From Ceratorhiza oryzae-sativae (taxonomy: Eukaryota > Basidiomycota > Agaricomycetes > Cantharellales > Ceratobasidiaceae): 64,000 nucleotides of DNA. A program made the translations under genes and the position numbers. Positions 53,876-64,000 of the stretch are shown in pieces. The notes under the pieces were generated by a model, which was given only the letters and a program-made list of their open reading frames with translations, was not told the origin of the DNA and ran no database searches. Where the stretch lies: positions 1-64,000 of the forward strand of contig JARWMV010000232.1 in NCBI GenBank assembly GCA_030998015.1, in the 5' to 3' direction. Every line of letters starts with the position of its first letter. Position 1 is the stretch's first letter.

Positions 53876-54765
53876 CTAATGCCCTTAATGGGTCTGGACA
53901 GTGTCCTCACTACTGCTGATGTGTGGCTTGTCTCAGCTTGATGCCTTGTGTGTCTACTGTCTTGTGGCTGATGGACACCTGTTGCTGAGTAAGCAACTGT
54001 GGACAGTGGCTAAGTCAGATGCTTAGTGCTGGGGCTTGTGATGTGGCCTTGATTCAAGGCCTTTCTAGCTGTTACTTAAGCTAATAAGTCAGCAAGGGAC
54101 TGTTCTTCACACAGGGTGCTTTAGAGGGGAATTGACAAGGCAGAGCAAGCTGGGGTAGACTGGCTTGCTCTCCTTGCTTTTATACTATTCTAACCAAGGG
54201 AGTGACTAAGTGTACATGTAGGATGAGTAAGAATAAATGGCAATGATCAGTCAGCCAGTTACTAATAATAGTATGTCCATCAGTCAGCAAGTAACTAATA
54301 GTAGTAGGATTAGTAAGGTGACTGGCAGTGATCAATAAGCAAGCAACTAATAATAGGACATGACTCAGTAAGTGAGTGGAGGCACTTACTCATGGAGGGA
54401 AAGTGGTCAAGCCACAAGACAAAAGTGGTAAACAAAGGAGAAAATGATGGTTAGTCATGAGACCTTGTTTGTGGCTCATGACACAGGTTTCTCAGGTGAC
54501 ATGCCAGCAGAGCAAAAAGCCAACTTGGTTGTTTCAGTTTTAAAGAGCCCAGGTTTCAAACAAAGATCTGGAAGGGGTGTAGACATGTTTGATCACCCCA
54601 AAACAAGGCATTTTGTAAAACAATCATCAGAATTAGCTCATTTGACTCAAGCACCTGGAGTTAGTTTCCAGCATGTCACATTTAGGAGAAAAATGCTATG
54701 GGTATATGGCATGTCCTTTGCATTTTTTTGCATTTTTCTACAGCAAGACTAAATATGAAGAAACA
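53876..54765. other. No confident gene; short diverged repeats
   Basis: Boundary between elements and host genes. Around 54240-54380 a motif like CAAGYAACTAATARTAG recurs about three times. A 102-codon frame at 54444-54752 has no recognisable motif and is probably chance. The part nearest 54765 is the 3' side of the dehydrogenase gene. Confidence 0.5.
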
Positions 54766-56569
54766 TTAAGCTGCAGGGTACAGTCCAGATAGTGTTCTAG
54801 AGATGATCATCCGTTGAATCTGACTTGTTCCTGGAGATCACCTATGGTAAATAACTGGAGGAATGTGCAAGGTGACCAACATACCCTCATACAGTTCAAA
54901 TATCTTGCTATCTCGGAATAACTTTTCAACCGGATACTCAGTGTTGAACCCTGCTCCCCCAAAAACCTGAACAGCTAGGTTTGCATTTTCGACGGCTGTC
55001 CGCGAGGCCATTGTCTTAGCCATCGAAGCGTATAACGCTTCGCCAGCACAGTGGTTCAGCCCAAGCTAGTTTGAGAGGATGTCCCAACAGACTCACTGTT
55101 TCTCTGTCCCACGTCCTTGGTCCACGCAGCCTTCCACACAAGGGCCCGAGATGCCTCGGTGTTAATTGCCATGTCCGCTAACATAAATGCTACTGCTTGG
55201 TGTTGGATAATAGGTACACCCATCGTCTGACAGGTGGTAACTAATTTGCATCACCAAAGGATGTCTACCCAAACATACCTTTCGTGTTTGAGCGTAGTGA
55301 GTTGCCTCCTCCAAGGCTCTTTGAGAAAGCCCAACAGCGGCCGAAGCAACAAGTGGCCGGGTAATGTCAAATGCCTCTAATCGGCGAGTTTCATACGCCG
55401 ATTTGACAGCGGAATAAAAAATCAGCAGCATAAGTCTGATTTAATGCATTGTGGCTCACTCATCGCGATTTTGAAACCTTCGCCCGGGGCACCAACGAGA
55501 TGCTGTATAGCCATGGGCATTCACCAAACCATCACTTGCTGATAGACTCACCGATTCAGGAATCTCAACATCCTCAAAGGTGACCATCCGAGTATCCGAG
55601 CAGCGCTGGCCCATATTGATTTCCTTTTTGCCGAGACTGATTCCAGGCGAGTCGGCTTCAACCACAAACCCAGTCATACCGCGAGAGGCAGGTTGAGAGG
55701 TATCTGTACGAGCAAGAACAAAGAACCAGTTGGCATGGCCAGCGTTGGTGATCCTGTCGAGCATGAGGCACGGAGCCGAAGCTTGCTGGACAATGCAGAC
55801 ACACCACATCTTTGTCCCGTTCAGTACCCACTTTTCACCCCTTTTCTCCGCGCGTGTGGAAATATTCGCAACGTCAGAGCCAGCTCCTGGCTCGGTCTGC
55901 GTGGTGTGAATTTACAGAAACGCTTGTAAGCCGCTTTCACGCACCACACAATAGGCAGCTACCAGAGGGGCTTCGGTCATGCGGCCGAGAAATCGGTGTT
56001 TGAGCTCCTCGCTCGCGGCCACAATCAGAGGGGCTTGAGCTAAGCCGTTGGCCTCAATGGCCGTCTGAATGCCAGTGCAGCCATATGCAAGCTCTGTAGA
56101 CGGGCTCAGCGTGGCAGAGCGCCTGAAAGAGCTCGATTACCTTCGGATATCAGCGCGCATTCGAGCAAACCGAGACCCGGGCCGCCGTACTAGTGGGTAG
56201 TCAGATCGGGGCACAAACCTTTTTGTGATGTGCGCACCGCCTCGGGTATGTGGGTGTTGAGCAAGCCAACACTATGCGCCTTCTTGATGACGGGCCAGGG
56301 GTACTCCTGGGACAGAGTCAGCGCTGGTCAGACTCGGTCGGCCACTCACCATTGAGCGGTCGTACTGCGCGGCGACGGGGACGATGTTCTCGCGCGTAAA
56401 CTTGCGGGCCAGGTCTGAGGGCGATGAGATGGCGACGGCTCGTCGGGTACAGGCACACACCTTGGATGCCGGCCTGCTCCTCGGTCAGCCCGAAGCCAAC
56501 GGCGTGCGACGCCATCGTCCTGCGGCCAAGCGTGCGCCCGACAAGGGATGCTGTGCGGAACGAGTTCAT
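54766..56569 (-). CDS. Acyl-CoA dehydrogenase, medium-chain-like, mitochondrial
   Basis: Twelve exons, all with GT-AG introns of about 45-60 nt, join in frame to 407 residues: 56569-56461, 56414-56350, 56306-56238, 56189-56141, 56093-55945, 55896-55805, 55753-55552, 55502-55460, 55376-55279, 55226-55097, 55037-54885, 54830-54766. The N-terminus ([17 protein letters not shown]) is Arg-rich and looks like a mitochondrial presequence. FAD and substrate motifs [30 protein letters not shown] and the catalytic Glu in LYEGTSQIQ are present. The closest type is MCAD; it should catalyse the first step of fatty-acid beta-oxidation. Human MCAD precursor is 421 residues. Confidence 0.92.
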
Positions 56570-56729
56570 CACTGTGGTCGTCGACAACCCACTCTAGGCT
56601 CTCTGCGGCCCGGTATCTCTGGCACATCGGTTTCACATGACAATTGGGATCACGTGCTTGTTGAAGTGTACAATTCACGTTCATTCAAACAGCGAGCATA
56701 ACGGACATAAGTTAATTCAGCACATCAGG

Positions 56730-57370
56730 CTACTCGTCGGCGTCGTCGTACCCGTGGTTGTCGTCGTCGGCTGCAGGGAAGGCTTGGGAGGCAGCCGCTT
56801 GGTGCTGTATGCAGGTCAGAAGCTGAGCCGGGGACAGCGCACAATGACTTGCCTGTCGGAGCTTGGCGAGATAGATCTTGAGCGTGGCCTCGTAGTCGTC
56901 GAACCCCAGGCTCGTCATCGCATAGAGAATGTCTTCGCCACCGATTGTCTTGCGTTTCTCCATGAAACACTTCTCGGCCGCCTCACTGGTAATGAAGCTG
57001 ATAAGCTCGGACACGCATTCCTGAAGACACTCTTTGGCGTCTTTGGCAATCTTTGCGTTTTCCGGGATAGCCGCCTTCATGATACGGGCGACGTTTGCTA
57101 TCTGTGCAGGCTCGCGTTAGATACCAGCGTCGGGCACAGAAGGGATGCACTGACGGGCAGGTATCTGTCCTGCTCACGATACTCGCCGACCTCCTGCTCG
57201 GTGATGTTGTGTGGCTCGTCTGGGGGCGCGTGGGGATCGTGTGGGTCGATGGGCAGGGTGCCGGCTGCGGCCTCGGGCGTCGAGGTGTTCTGGCACGTGC
57301 TCGCCGGGACATCGTCGTGGGCGGGTGGTGGGATCGAGTGGCGGGTTACATAAGGCTCTGATGGCGCCAA
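56730..57370 (-). CDS. NF-YB/HAP3 CCAAT-binding factor subunit
   Basis: Histone-fold subunit of the heterotrimeric CCAAT-binding complex, which binds CCAAT promoters with NF-YA and NF-YC. An exon ending at 57155 (EQDRYLP) and the exon from 57101 ([20 protein letters not shown]) join across a 53-nt intron. [20 protein letters not shown] and [19 protein letters not shown] are typical NF-YB. After YLAKLRQ a possible GC-AG intron of 48 nt (56852-56805, in frame either way) would link to [15 protein letters not shown]. No ATG is found in frame in the exon above 57155, so the first exon is unresolved; the limit at 57370 is nominal. Confidence 0.88.
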
Positions 57371-57501
57371 CGGGCCGAGGCGACTGAGTCTGGCAGGCTG
57401 CGCACAGCGACCACGGGTGGAGATGACTCAAGGCGAGGCGTCACCGACACCGTCCCGCTCGTGAATGACCCCTCATCGCTGGTACAGATCCCTTGTGGCA
57501 G
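57371..57501. promoter_or_regulatory. Divergent 5' region between NF-YB and the OSBP gene
   Basis: Under about 150 bp between the first recognised coding exons of two divergent genes. It is GC-rich. It must hold both promoters or part of the first exons. No TATA or CCAAT box is clear. Confidence 0.5.
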
Positions 57502-60500
57502 GTCAAGCTGCTCGCCGCCCTCCGCACCGGCGACGTCGCCAACATCCAGCCCTTTCTGTCGGACATCCGACCCGCGAAGAAACACGCCGACGGCCCACCA
57601 ACCGACGACACCGCGGCCCTCATCCTCCATTTCGCCATCCGCGGCGCGTCCTGTAAGTCTCGACAACATATCCGCTACAGCCCCATTCACACGACTGCCC
57701 CAGACCAGACAATCGAACTCGTCCTTTCGAACAAATATGTTTCGCCCAACCTCGGGCATCCTCCAGGCTCCTCCTTTACGGCCATACACCTTGCATCCTC
57801 CCTTGGTCGAACGGATGTCCTCAAGTTGCTGATCGACCAGGACGGTGCTGATGATACCATTCTCGACGATCATGGTCAATCGGCCATGGACGTCGCCAAG
57901 GACGAGAAAACACTGAACACGATCCGAGGCATGCCCTTTGTCTCCCTCCCGGCCCACCACTGACTACTGTTATGCAGAATCCCAAGACGATTTTAGACAC
58001 CAGTACACGGTCCTATTATCCCAATACGTGTCCTCTCCATCTGTTACAGTCACCAGCCTCTCCCCAGCCGCGACAGAGCTCTTGGCCATCCTCAAGTCAC
58101 CCCGGGTAAAACTTCTCGATCTGTCTCAACTCGATCCATCCTCTGGCACCACTCTACTTCACGAGGCTGCTCGACGAAGAGATCAGCCACTGGTAGAAGC
58201 CGCCGTGCATGCAGGCGCAGATGTATTTGTCCGGGATCGCCGCGGTAGAGGTGTACTAGACGGTGATAAAGATAGGGATGGAGAACGTATCCGAGCTTTC
58301 TTGCGCCAGTGTGCGTATCTATTAATAGAGCCGCCACGCGATTCTCCTAATAGTCCCCACCAGATTTGAATCAAGATATCAGCCTGGTAGGTTCAGTCAC
58401 CAATGAACCTCCCACGTACAAAGGCTATCTGGTGAGCTCTTTCCGGTTACAGTGGGCCCGTCTAAAGAAATTATAGTCAAAATATGCAAACATGGCCAAG
58501 GGATACAACACACGATGGTTCGTCCTCAAGGACGATATGCTATCGTATTATCGCACCCGCGAAGATGAAGGGTTGGCTGTTCGGGGAGCCGTGTCAGTTC
58601 GCACCGCCCGAGTCAGAACCATCCCGGGTGACAAGCTACGTTTCGAGGTTCATGCAAACGCCCCTTCGACTCAAGGATCTCAATCCACTCTCACCTCGGC
58701 TGCTCAAAAATGGTACATGAAGGCTAATCACCCGGGGGAGGTCGCTCGCTGGACCCAGGTTTTGTCTCGCAGCATCGAGTTTTATGAGCAAAAGGAGCGT
58801 GCGTCACTCCCTCCCCCGAGCTCCGACGGCGAGTCGGTCAACAGTCACCGAGAGAGCTCCAGGCGAACAAAGAGCCTCCGATCAAGCGTCGACATGCTTC
58901 GCGGATGGAGTGGTCGTTCAGCTCATAGTGTCAACCGCTCACGGGCAGATGTCAGCGCCGATCCCAAGACCGAGCCAACTCGATCTCGCGGCGCACCAGA
59001 GAGCGTCCCACCTCGGCCGGAAGACGACTCGCACTCGCACTCGTCTGACGAGAGCGACGCCTCTCATGTTCCTCACGCAGACGAATTTCCTCTCCAACTC
59101 CACAATTTGCAGATGGAAATTGATCTGGCCAGCCAGCTTCTTCAAGAGCTGGTCCTTCCTGCCAACGCCCCGCCCCGCGCGGCGGAAATCAAGTCAACCC
59201 TCCAACGTAGTATGCTGAACATCCAGAGCTCAATGGACCAGTATAGTACAATGGCTCGAGAACGTGAAAACTGGTACTCTAACCGGGTTCAGGAAGAGGC
59301 CGATGCTCGCAGGATGTGGGAAGAGAATGTTGTTGCCCTTGCTAACCAAAGTGAAAAGGTCGAACGGGAGCTCGTTCGAAGTGTTCAAATCAACAAAGGC
59401 CAAAGAAAAATACTCAAAAGCCTGTTGAGTTCTAGCCTTCAGGAGGAGCCCAGCACACCTCGACCTGCCGTTGATACTGCCACTTATTCGAAAGATCACC
59501 CTACACCCGATCCATCACTCACTACTCCATCCACGCTCGAGCGAGCAAATGCCCCTACGCAGATTACTCTGCCCGATACCGCCCGCTATCCTGTGAGATC
59601 GCCTCTCGCTGAGCAACTGAGCGCACTCGCCGACGACAAACTTCTTGAAGACGATGAATCGGAAACGATGAATTTTTCGACGCGATCGAGAGCGGCGTGA
59701 TATCTAACGTCCCATCTGCGATTCGCCCTCAGCCAGACACCCCACTCCCTCCGAGTCTGGATATTGCACTTTACCATGGCTATAAGAACCTCCGTGACCG
59801 GCTACCCATCGGAAGTGACAATAGGCCCCCCGTGAGCCTGTGGGCGGTTTTGAAGGGTAGCATTGGGAAGGATTTGACGAAAATCAGTTTCCCCGTCTTT
59901 TTTAACGAGCCAACAAGTATGCTTCAACGCATGGCGGAGGATATGGAGTTCTCAGAGTGCCGTAAGTCACAGTACACGCGATTTATTTATTTACTTTGGA
60001 TGTGCGTTGACAACTTTACCAGTCGATGCAGCTGCACAGGAGCGTGATCCTCATAAACGCATTGCATACGTTGCAGCCTTCGCGATGTCCAATTACTCGA
60101 GCACAATCGGGCGCATTGCTAAGCCCTTCAACCCCATGCTGGTAACTACAGACCCAGTCTTCATGAGCCCTACGTTAACGTGAAAGGCTAGGGTGAAACA
60201 TTTGAGTATTGTCGACTAGATAAACAATATCGATACGTTTCGGAACAAGTCAGCCACCATCCTCCTATGTCAGCATGCTGGGCAGAATCCCCCCAGTGGA
60301 ACTATTACGGAGAGGCAAGCTCATTTATGGCGTGGATACGTCTCCAAGCGCTCAACTAGACTGCAACAGGTCGATGCCAAGAACAAATTCATGGGCAAGT
60401 CCTTCGAGATCCGACCGACTGGCGTTGCACATGCCGATATCAAGCTACCTGCGGCATGGGCGCCGGATTATCCCCCTGCCTCGGGCGAGCCAGAGCGCGA

Positions 60501-61308
60501 TCAGAAGAAAGTGATTGAGCACTATAGCTGGAAAAAGGTCACGACGAACGTGTCTGGATTTATCGTCGGGCAGCCTACGATTGATCACTATGGGGATATG
60601 ACGGTGCGTGACGCCATACAATGCAATACTGCCAGGCTGATGTTTACAGATCATCAACCACCGCACGGGAGACACATGCCGCTTGACGTTCAAACCTCGG
60701 GCTGGAGGGCAAAGGATTCGTTCGAGATTCAAGGTACAATTCAGGACGCGACCGGCCAAGTCACTTGGGAGATCGCTGGGCGCTGGAACAGCCAACTGCT
60801 GGCGCGGCGTGCTGGGTCCGACGTCGGGAATCTCCTACCAGATGCACAGGTGACTCCGAAGCAGCTTTCAGCCAACGAGTATATGCTGTTGTGGAAAAAC
60901 ACCGAGAAGCCGTCGGCTCCTTTTAACCTCACGCCTTTTGCCATCACGTTGAACGACTGCCCGGCTGATACACTCCTGCCTTGCCTTCCTCCGACCGACT
61001 GTCGAATCCGACCTGACCAACGCGCATTCGAAATGGGTCGATACGAGCGGGCCAACGAGCTCAAGGCACTGCAAGAGGATTTCCAGCGTGCGACCAGGCG
61101 AAAGCGCGAGTTGGGTGAACTTCCGCCCCACAAGCCACGCTGGTTTTCCGAGACAATCGAAGAGGACTCGGGGGAACGGGTATGGATCCCGTCCAAGCGA
61201 GACGATCGGATCGAGTATTGGGCGGAACGTGAACGAGTTTTCCAACTCGGGGGCAAGGGGCACGCTCAATGGGAAGGCGTCGATGAGATTTTTATTCAGG
61301 AGGAATGA
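57502..61308 (+). CDS. Oxysterol-binding protein homologue (ankyrin-PH-ORD, OSH1-like)
   Basis: Lipid-transfer protein type that acts at membrane contact sites. Nine exons from 57502: 57502-57652, 57704-57928, 57978-58310, 58364-58431, 58477-59961, 60023-60141, 60192-60314, 60370-60603, 60650-61308. Ankyrin repeats ([37 protein letters not shown]), PH domain ([16 protein letters not shown]), and ORD with the signature EQVSHHPP and KPFNPML. Exon 5 is 1 nt short near 59665 (a run AAA) and exon 9 is 1 nt short near 60700 (a run GGG): the frame stops at 59700 unless corrected. Either recent inactivation or sequencing error. Two introns are GC-AG (57929 and 60315). The first exon is not identified. 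Confidence 0.88.
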
Positions 61309-62170
61309 CTCCGCTTAATTTGAAGTTAACGTAATTAGATTTGTTATTTGATGCAGTTCATGCGATGCCCGATGTTGGGTTTGTCAGCACTTCGGCCATG
61401 AATGCCTCTTCCTCACTTACAGCGCTGAGCACAACATGGTACATCGACACGACCGCTGTCTCGGGCACGTATACATTGACCACGACGTTCCCCCTGGTAG
61501 TACCCCTCAACACACCATCTACCACTCCGATCACCCTTCCGAGCTCGTCGGCGACCTCGCATCGGCGGAATCGGCCCTACCTTATAAGCGCTGATAATTG
61601 AGTTACAAGCGCTGAAATCCCGATAAGGCTCGTAAGATGGATATGTTGTTATATGTTTCCAACAATGTATACCCTTGAATGATACTTTGATGTCCTTGTT
61701 GTCAACCAAGGTAATAGTTGCTGCATCGATGAGGCGAGTCTATCTGAGCTGTCAGATAACGTCTTGTCAGACCATTCGTCCTTTCCGTGCAGGTAACTTG
61801 CGGCAACAGCGATGAAGCTGATGACCGCCGTTACGATTATATACAATACAACCTTCATGCAGATTTTGTTCCTCATATGGAAGTTCTAAGTATATATCAT
61901 ACCCGTGAATCTTAGCATCTTTATAACGCTAAAACAGAGTGATACGGCTCATAAGCGATTATAATTTCGCTACAAGCATAACATCGTATCCCGGATGCTT
62001 CCGATTCTATCCATTATACACACATCGGCAATCCACTCTCGTCCTACAACAATGGCTCGGTGGTAGCAATATATATATATATAAACTCTGAAAATCAACA
62101 CAAACAGTACGTGACAGAAAGCGCACGAGGTTGCTATGTCCGTGGGAGTGCGACCGGCTGCGTCGAAAAC
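61309..62170. other. No confident gene; small ORF with hydrophobic start and TA repeat
   Basis: A 75-codon minus-strand frame (61876-61649) starts MRNKICMKVVLYIIVTAV, a possible membrane segment, but has no support beyond that. A short (TA)n run lies at about 62069-62082. The first part is the 3' region of the OSBP gene. Confidence 0.4.
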
Positions 62171-63713
62171 CTAACCATCGGCAGCACTGCCACCAGCCTG
62201 GTCCCCCCTATCTTGTCTCTCCTGACGGGCACGCCGAGCTGCAGCTAACGTTCCCATCATACTATTCGAGCTAGACCCAGAAAGGTTGATAGTTCGAGGG
62301 TGACGGTGTGCATTGGGGAAAACTTTGCTAAAGTAATCAAGCCAGTTAAAACTTCCGCTTCGGCCAAAGAGAAAACATTGTAACATACCGGTTAAGCTCC
62401 TGAAGTATCTCATCAATCTCGGGCTTGAAGTCAGCTGCCTCCATGAAGCCGATGACTTGGTAGTACAGTGTCAAATAGTTGTAGCGGTAGTCTGGCGCAT
62501 CGGAGTCTTCAGGGATGGTATACCAATCACAGCCGGGGTTTGCAAGTACAAATCGAAGCTATAACCATTCAACTCGTTAATGTTACGTTCATTTCAAGTG
62601 ACCGAATACGCACTAGCATTACTATATACGCCAGTGCCGGTATTGTAAGACTAGTCATGTTGTTAATAGCTGATTTACTACGACTTTTGGAACCGGGTCC
62701 GCCAGTTGCGCTGGTTGCCCCAGTAAAGACGATTCTAAGACTCTATTAAAAGATAAAAATCAGGCTGTCGAAGAAACAATACAACGACAAGAAAGCTTAC
62801 AGCAATGAATATGTCTCCACGCAGGAAACCCAAATACGGATTTAAGGGATTGGCCGAAAATGTACTGTTGAGGAATAGACCTTGATAGAACTCGTTTGAT
62901 TGCGCATCAGTTTCGCGAGAACAAAGCTGACGATATAGTCTATATAACAAGCAGGTGTCACAATTTAACGCATTAAGAGTACAAAACCGTAGTTACTCGA
63001 TACCCTCGTCGCCCTCGTCGCCTTCAGCATCAAACTTTTGCTTTATTGTTGGGGTTATCAGAAGTTCCTTACAGGTTGAGTTACTCCATCCGCGTAACAC
63101 AGTTGGGAAGCGGTCGGGGAACATAGCGGGGAGTGATTTGAGCTGAGAAAGGTCGTCGGACCGGCCTTGCGTGGCACCATCTCCAAGCTAGATGATTATA
63201 TGTGAGGCAGTACAATGGATAGCTCAAACATTAGGTACATACCCCATCGCCATAATCGCCATGAAAGGCAGGCCCTGTCGCCCTATCTCGAAGCATCTCC
63301 TTTAAGAACTTAGGTGTTCCAGGTCTGTGTTTATCTGAGTTGAATATCTTCTCGATTTGGACAATGGCCGACCTAGTAAAATCTGCATTGCTGCTAGTTG
63401 ATTGATATAGTTTCAGCAAGTGACTCAAATTACTTATACGTCGCATGTACTTACTCATTAGGTTCGGCAACACCATCATCAATTCGTGTCCACATCTCTA
63501 GGGCAAAGTCAAGCATGCCCCGATGATCAACATTACAGTCAAAAATTCTACAGAAATGCTTCCCATGTCCAACACCGGCATGGTAAGCTGGAGTCGGATC
63601 ACGTTTACTAAAAGAGTGGATACTTAATTCTATGGGCGGTTAATAAAGGGAGTTGCAACTTACGCCCGCTTACGACGGCGAATGCTAGGGGTAAGAGCTG
63701 CTGGTTCCGCCAT
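62171..63713 (-). CDS. DUF6698-like basidiomycete protein
   Basis: Multi-exon gene of unknown function. Exons that fit exactly: 63713-63664 (MAEPAALTPSIRRRKR), 63607-63455, 63393-63243, then CTTGGAGAT from about 63189. Readable segments include AYHAGVGHGKHFCRIFD, ATQGRSDDLSQLKS, NPLNPYLGFLRGDIFIA, LRIVFTGATSATGGP with NNMTSLTIPALAYI, and ADFKPEIDEILQELNR followed by KVFPNAHRHP. These match my memory of DUF6698 proteins (GA-ARSDD-SLK, pW-GLLR, HGMT-VTPA-IAYVA, WNR-VFP). The junction near 62990 and later ones are not resolved. The tail ends QAGGSAADG. Confidence 0.65.
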
Positions 63714-64000
63714 GATGGAAGCATGCGAACAATGGAAGGGACCAGAGTAAGAAGGGGGGGGGAGACAATAGGAAATAGCAGATTGAGGAGGGAGATGACC
63801 TTTATCTGCAGCCCTGGGATATGCTTCCTACTAATCTGTGATTATTCAGAATGGTGGACAAGCATGGGAACCAGTGCAGAATGAATTTCCATATATATGC
63901 ATAGCAAACAGTATTTATCCTCAATATGTAGATACAAGTGTGATGAGCGGAAAACTATTTCCGAAATTTCAATAAGTATGTGATATGCATTTTCAAATTC
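63714..64000. other. 5' flank of the DUF6698-like gene
   Basis: Short upstream region with a G-run (63757-63764) and AT-rich sequence towards the window edge; no gene visible. Confidence 0.5.

Noticed and set aside
54444..54752. 102-codon plus-strand ORF as a host gene
   Set aside because: No motif, no intron signals, atypical composition and a position in repeat-bearing sequence; likely chance.
56318..57431. Many long overlapping ORFs in the GC-rich 56-58 kb region
   Set aside because: GC-rich shadow frames of the dehydrogenase, NF-YB and OSBP exons.
59697..60047. Separate small gene at the OSBP ORD start
   Set aside because: It continues the OSBP protein after a 1-nt gap, as shown by exon phase arithmetic and ORD motifs.
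61649..61876. 75-codon hydrophobic ORF as a secreted protein gene
   Set aside because: Too short, no conserved motif, no supporting introns or signals; kept only as a note.

Overview
This is fungal nuclear DNA, almost certainly from a basidiomycete of the Agaricomycetes. The evidence is short introns (about 48-60 nt) with fungal branch points, a DUF6698-like gene, an HNH-like gene of the agaricomycete type, and Ty3/gypsy elements with chromodomains. The overall look is Rhizoctonia/Ceratobasidium-like, but that is an inference. I see no rRNA, tRNA or CRISPR.

Bases 1 to about 53,880 are mostly transposable elements in nested layers. (i) B1 (1-25215, minus strand, cut by the left window edge) is a very long Ty3/gypsy element. 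It is interrupted by gypsy A (996-7595, minus, target duplication CTAGA) and, inside its 5' LTR, by gypsy C (17867-24815, plus, target duplication GTCCA). B1 abuts a decayed gypsy relic, D (25216-27350). (ii) A hAT transposon (27789-34605, 8-bp target duplication GTGTGGTC) contains a Tc1-like transposon (30196-33091, TA duplication), which contains a solo LTR of the B family (31110-32418, GATGG duplication). (iii) A pogo-like transposon lies at 34761-36559. (iv) A spliced HNH-like gene lies at 37251-38508. (v) B2 (40032-53875, minus) is a full-length 13.8-kb member of the B family with both LTRs.

The B family is the most unusual system here. Its Gag region carries a collagen-like Gly-X-Y tract, and downstream of the integrase and chromodomain it carries a small transmembrane ORF and two genes that only read through if introns are removed. 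Family A/C shows a PBS complementary to 15 nt of its own LTR about 33 bp downstream of a TATA box, which points to self-primed reverse transcription. Copy A also lacks, to the base, a 340-bp GT-AG intron that copy C keeps in its leader.

From 54,766 on the window is compact host genome: a 12-exon acyl-CoA dehydrogenase (minus), an NF-YB/HAP3 histone-fold gene (minus), a divergently placed ankyrin-PH-ORD oxysterol-binding protein gene (plus) with two apparent 1-nt frameshifts, and a DUF6698-like gene (minus). The genes are not an operon; NF-YB and the oxysterol-binding gene share a very short divergent 5' region.
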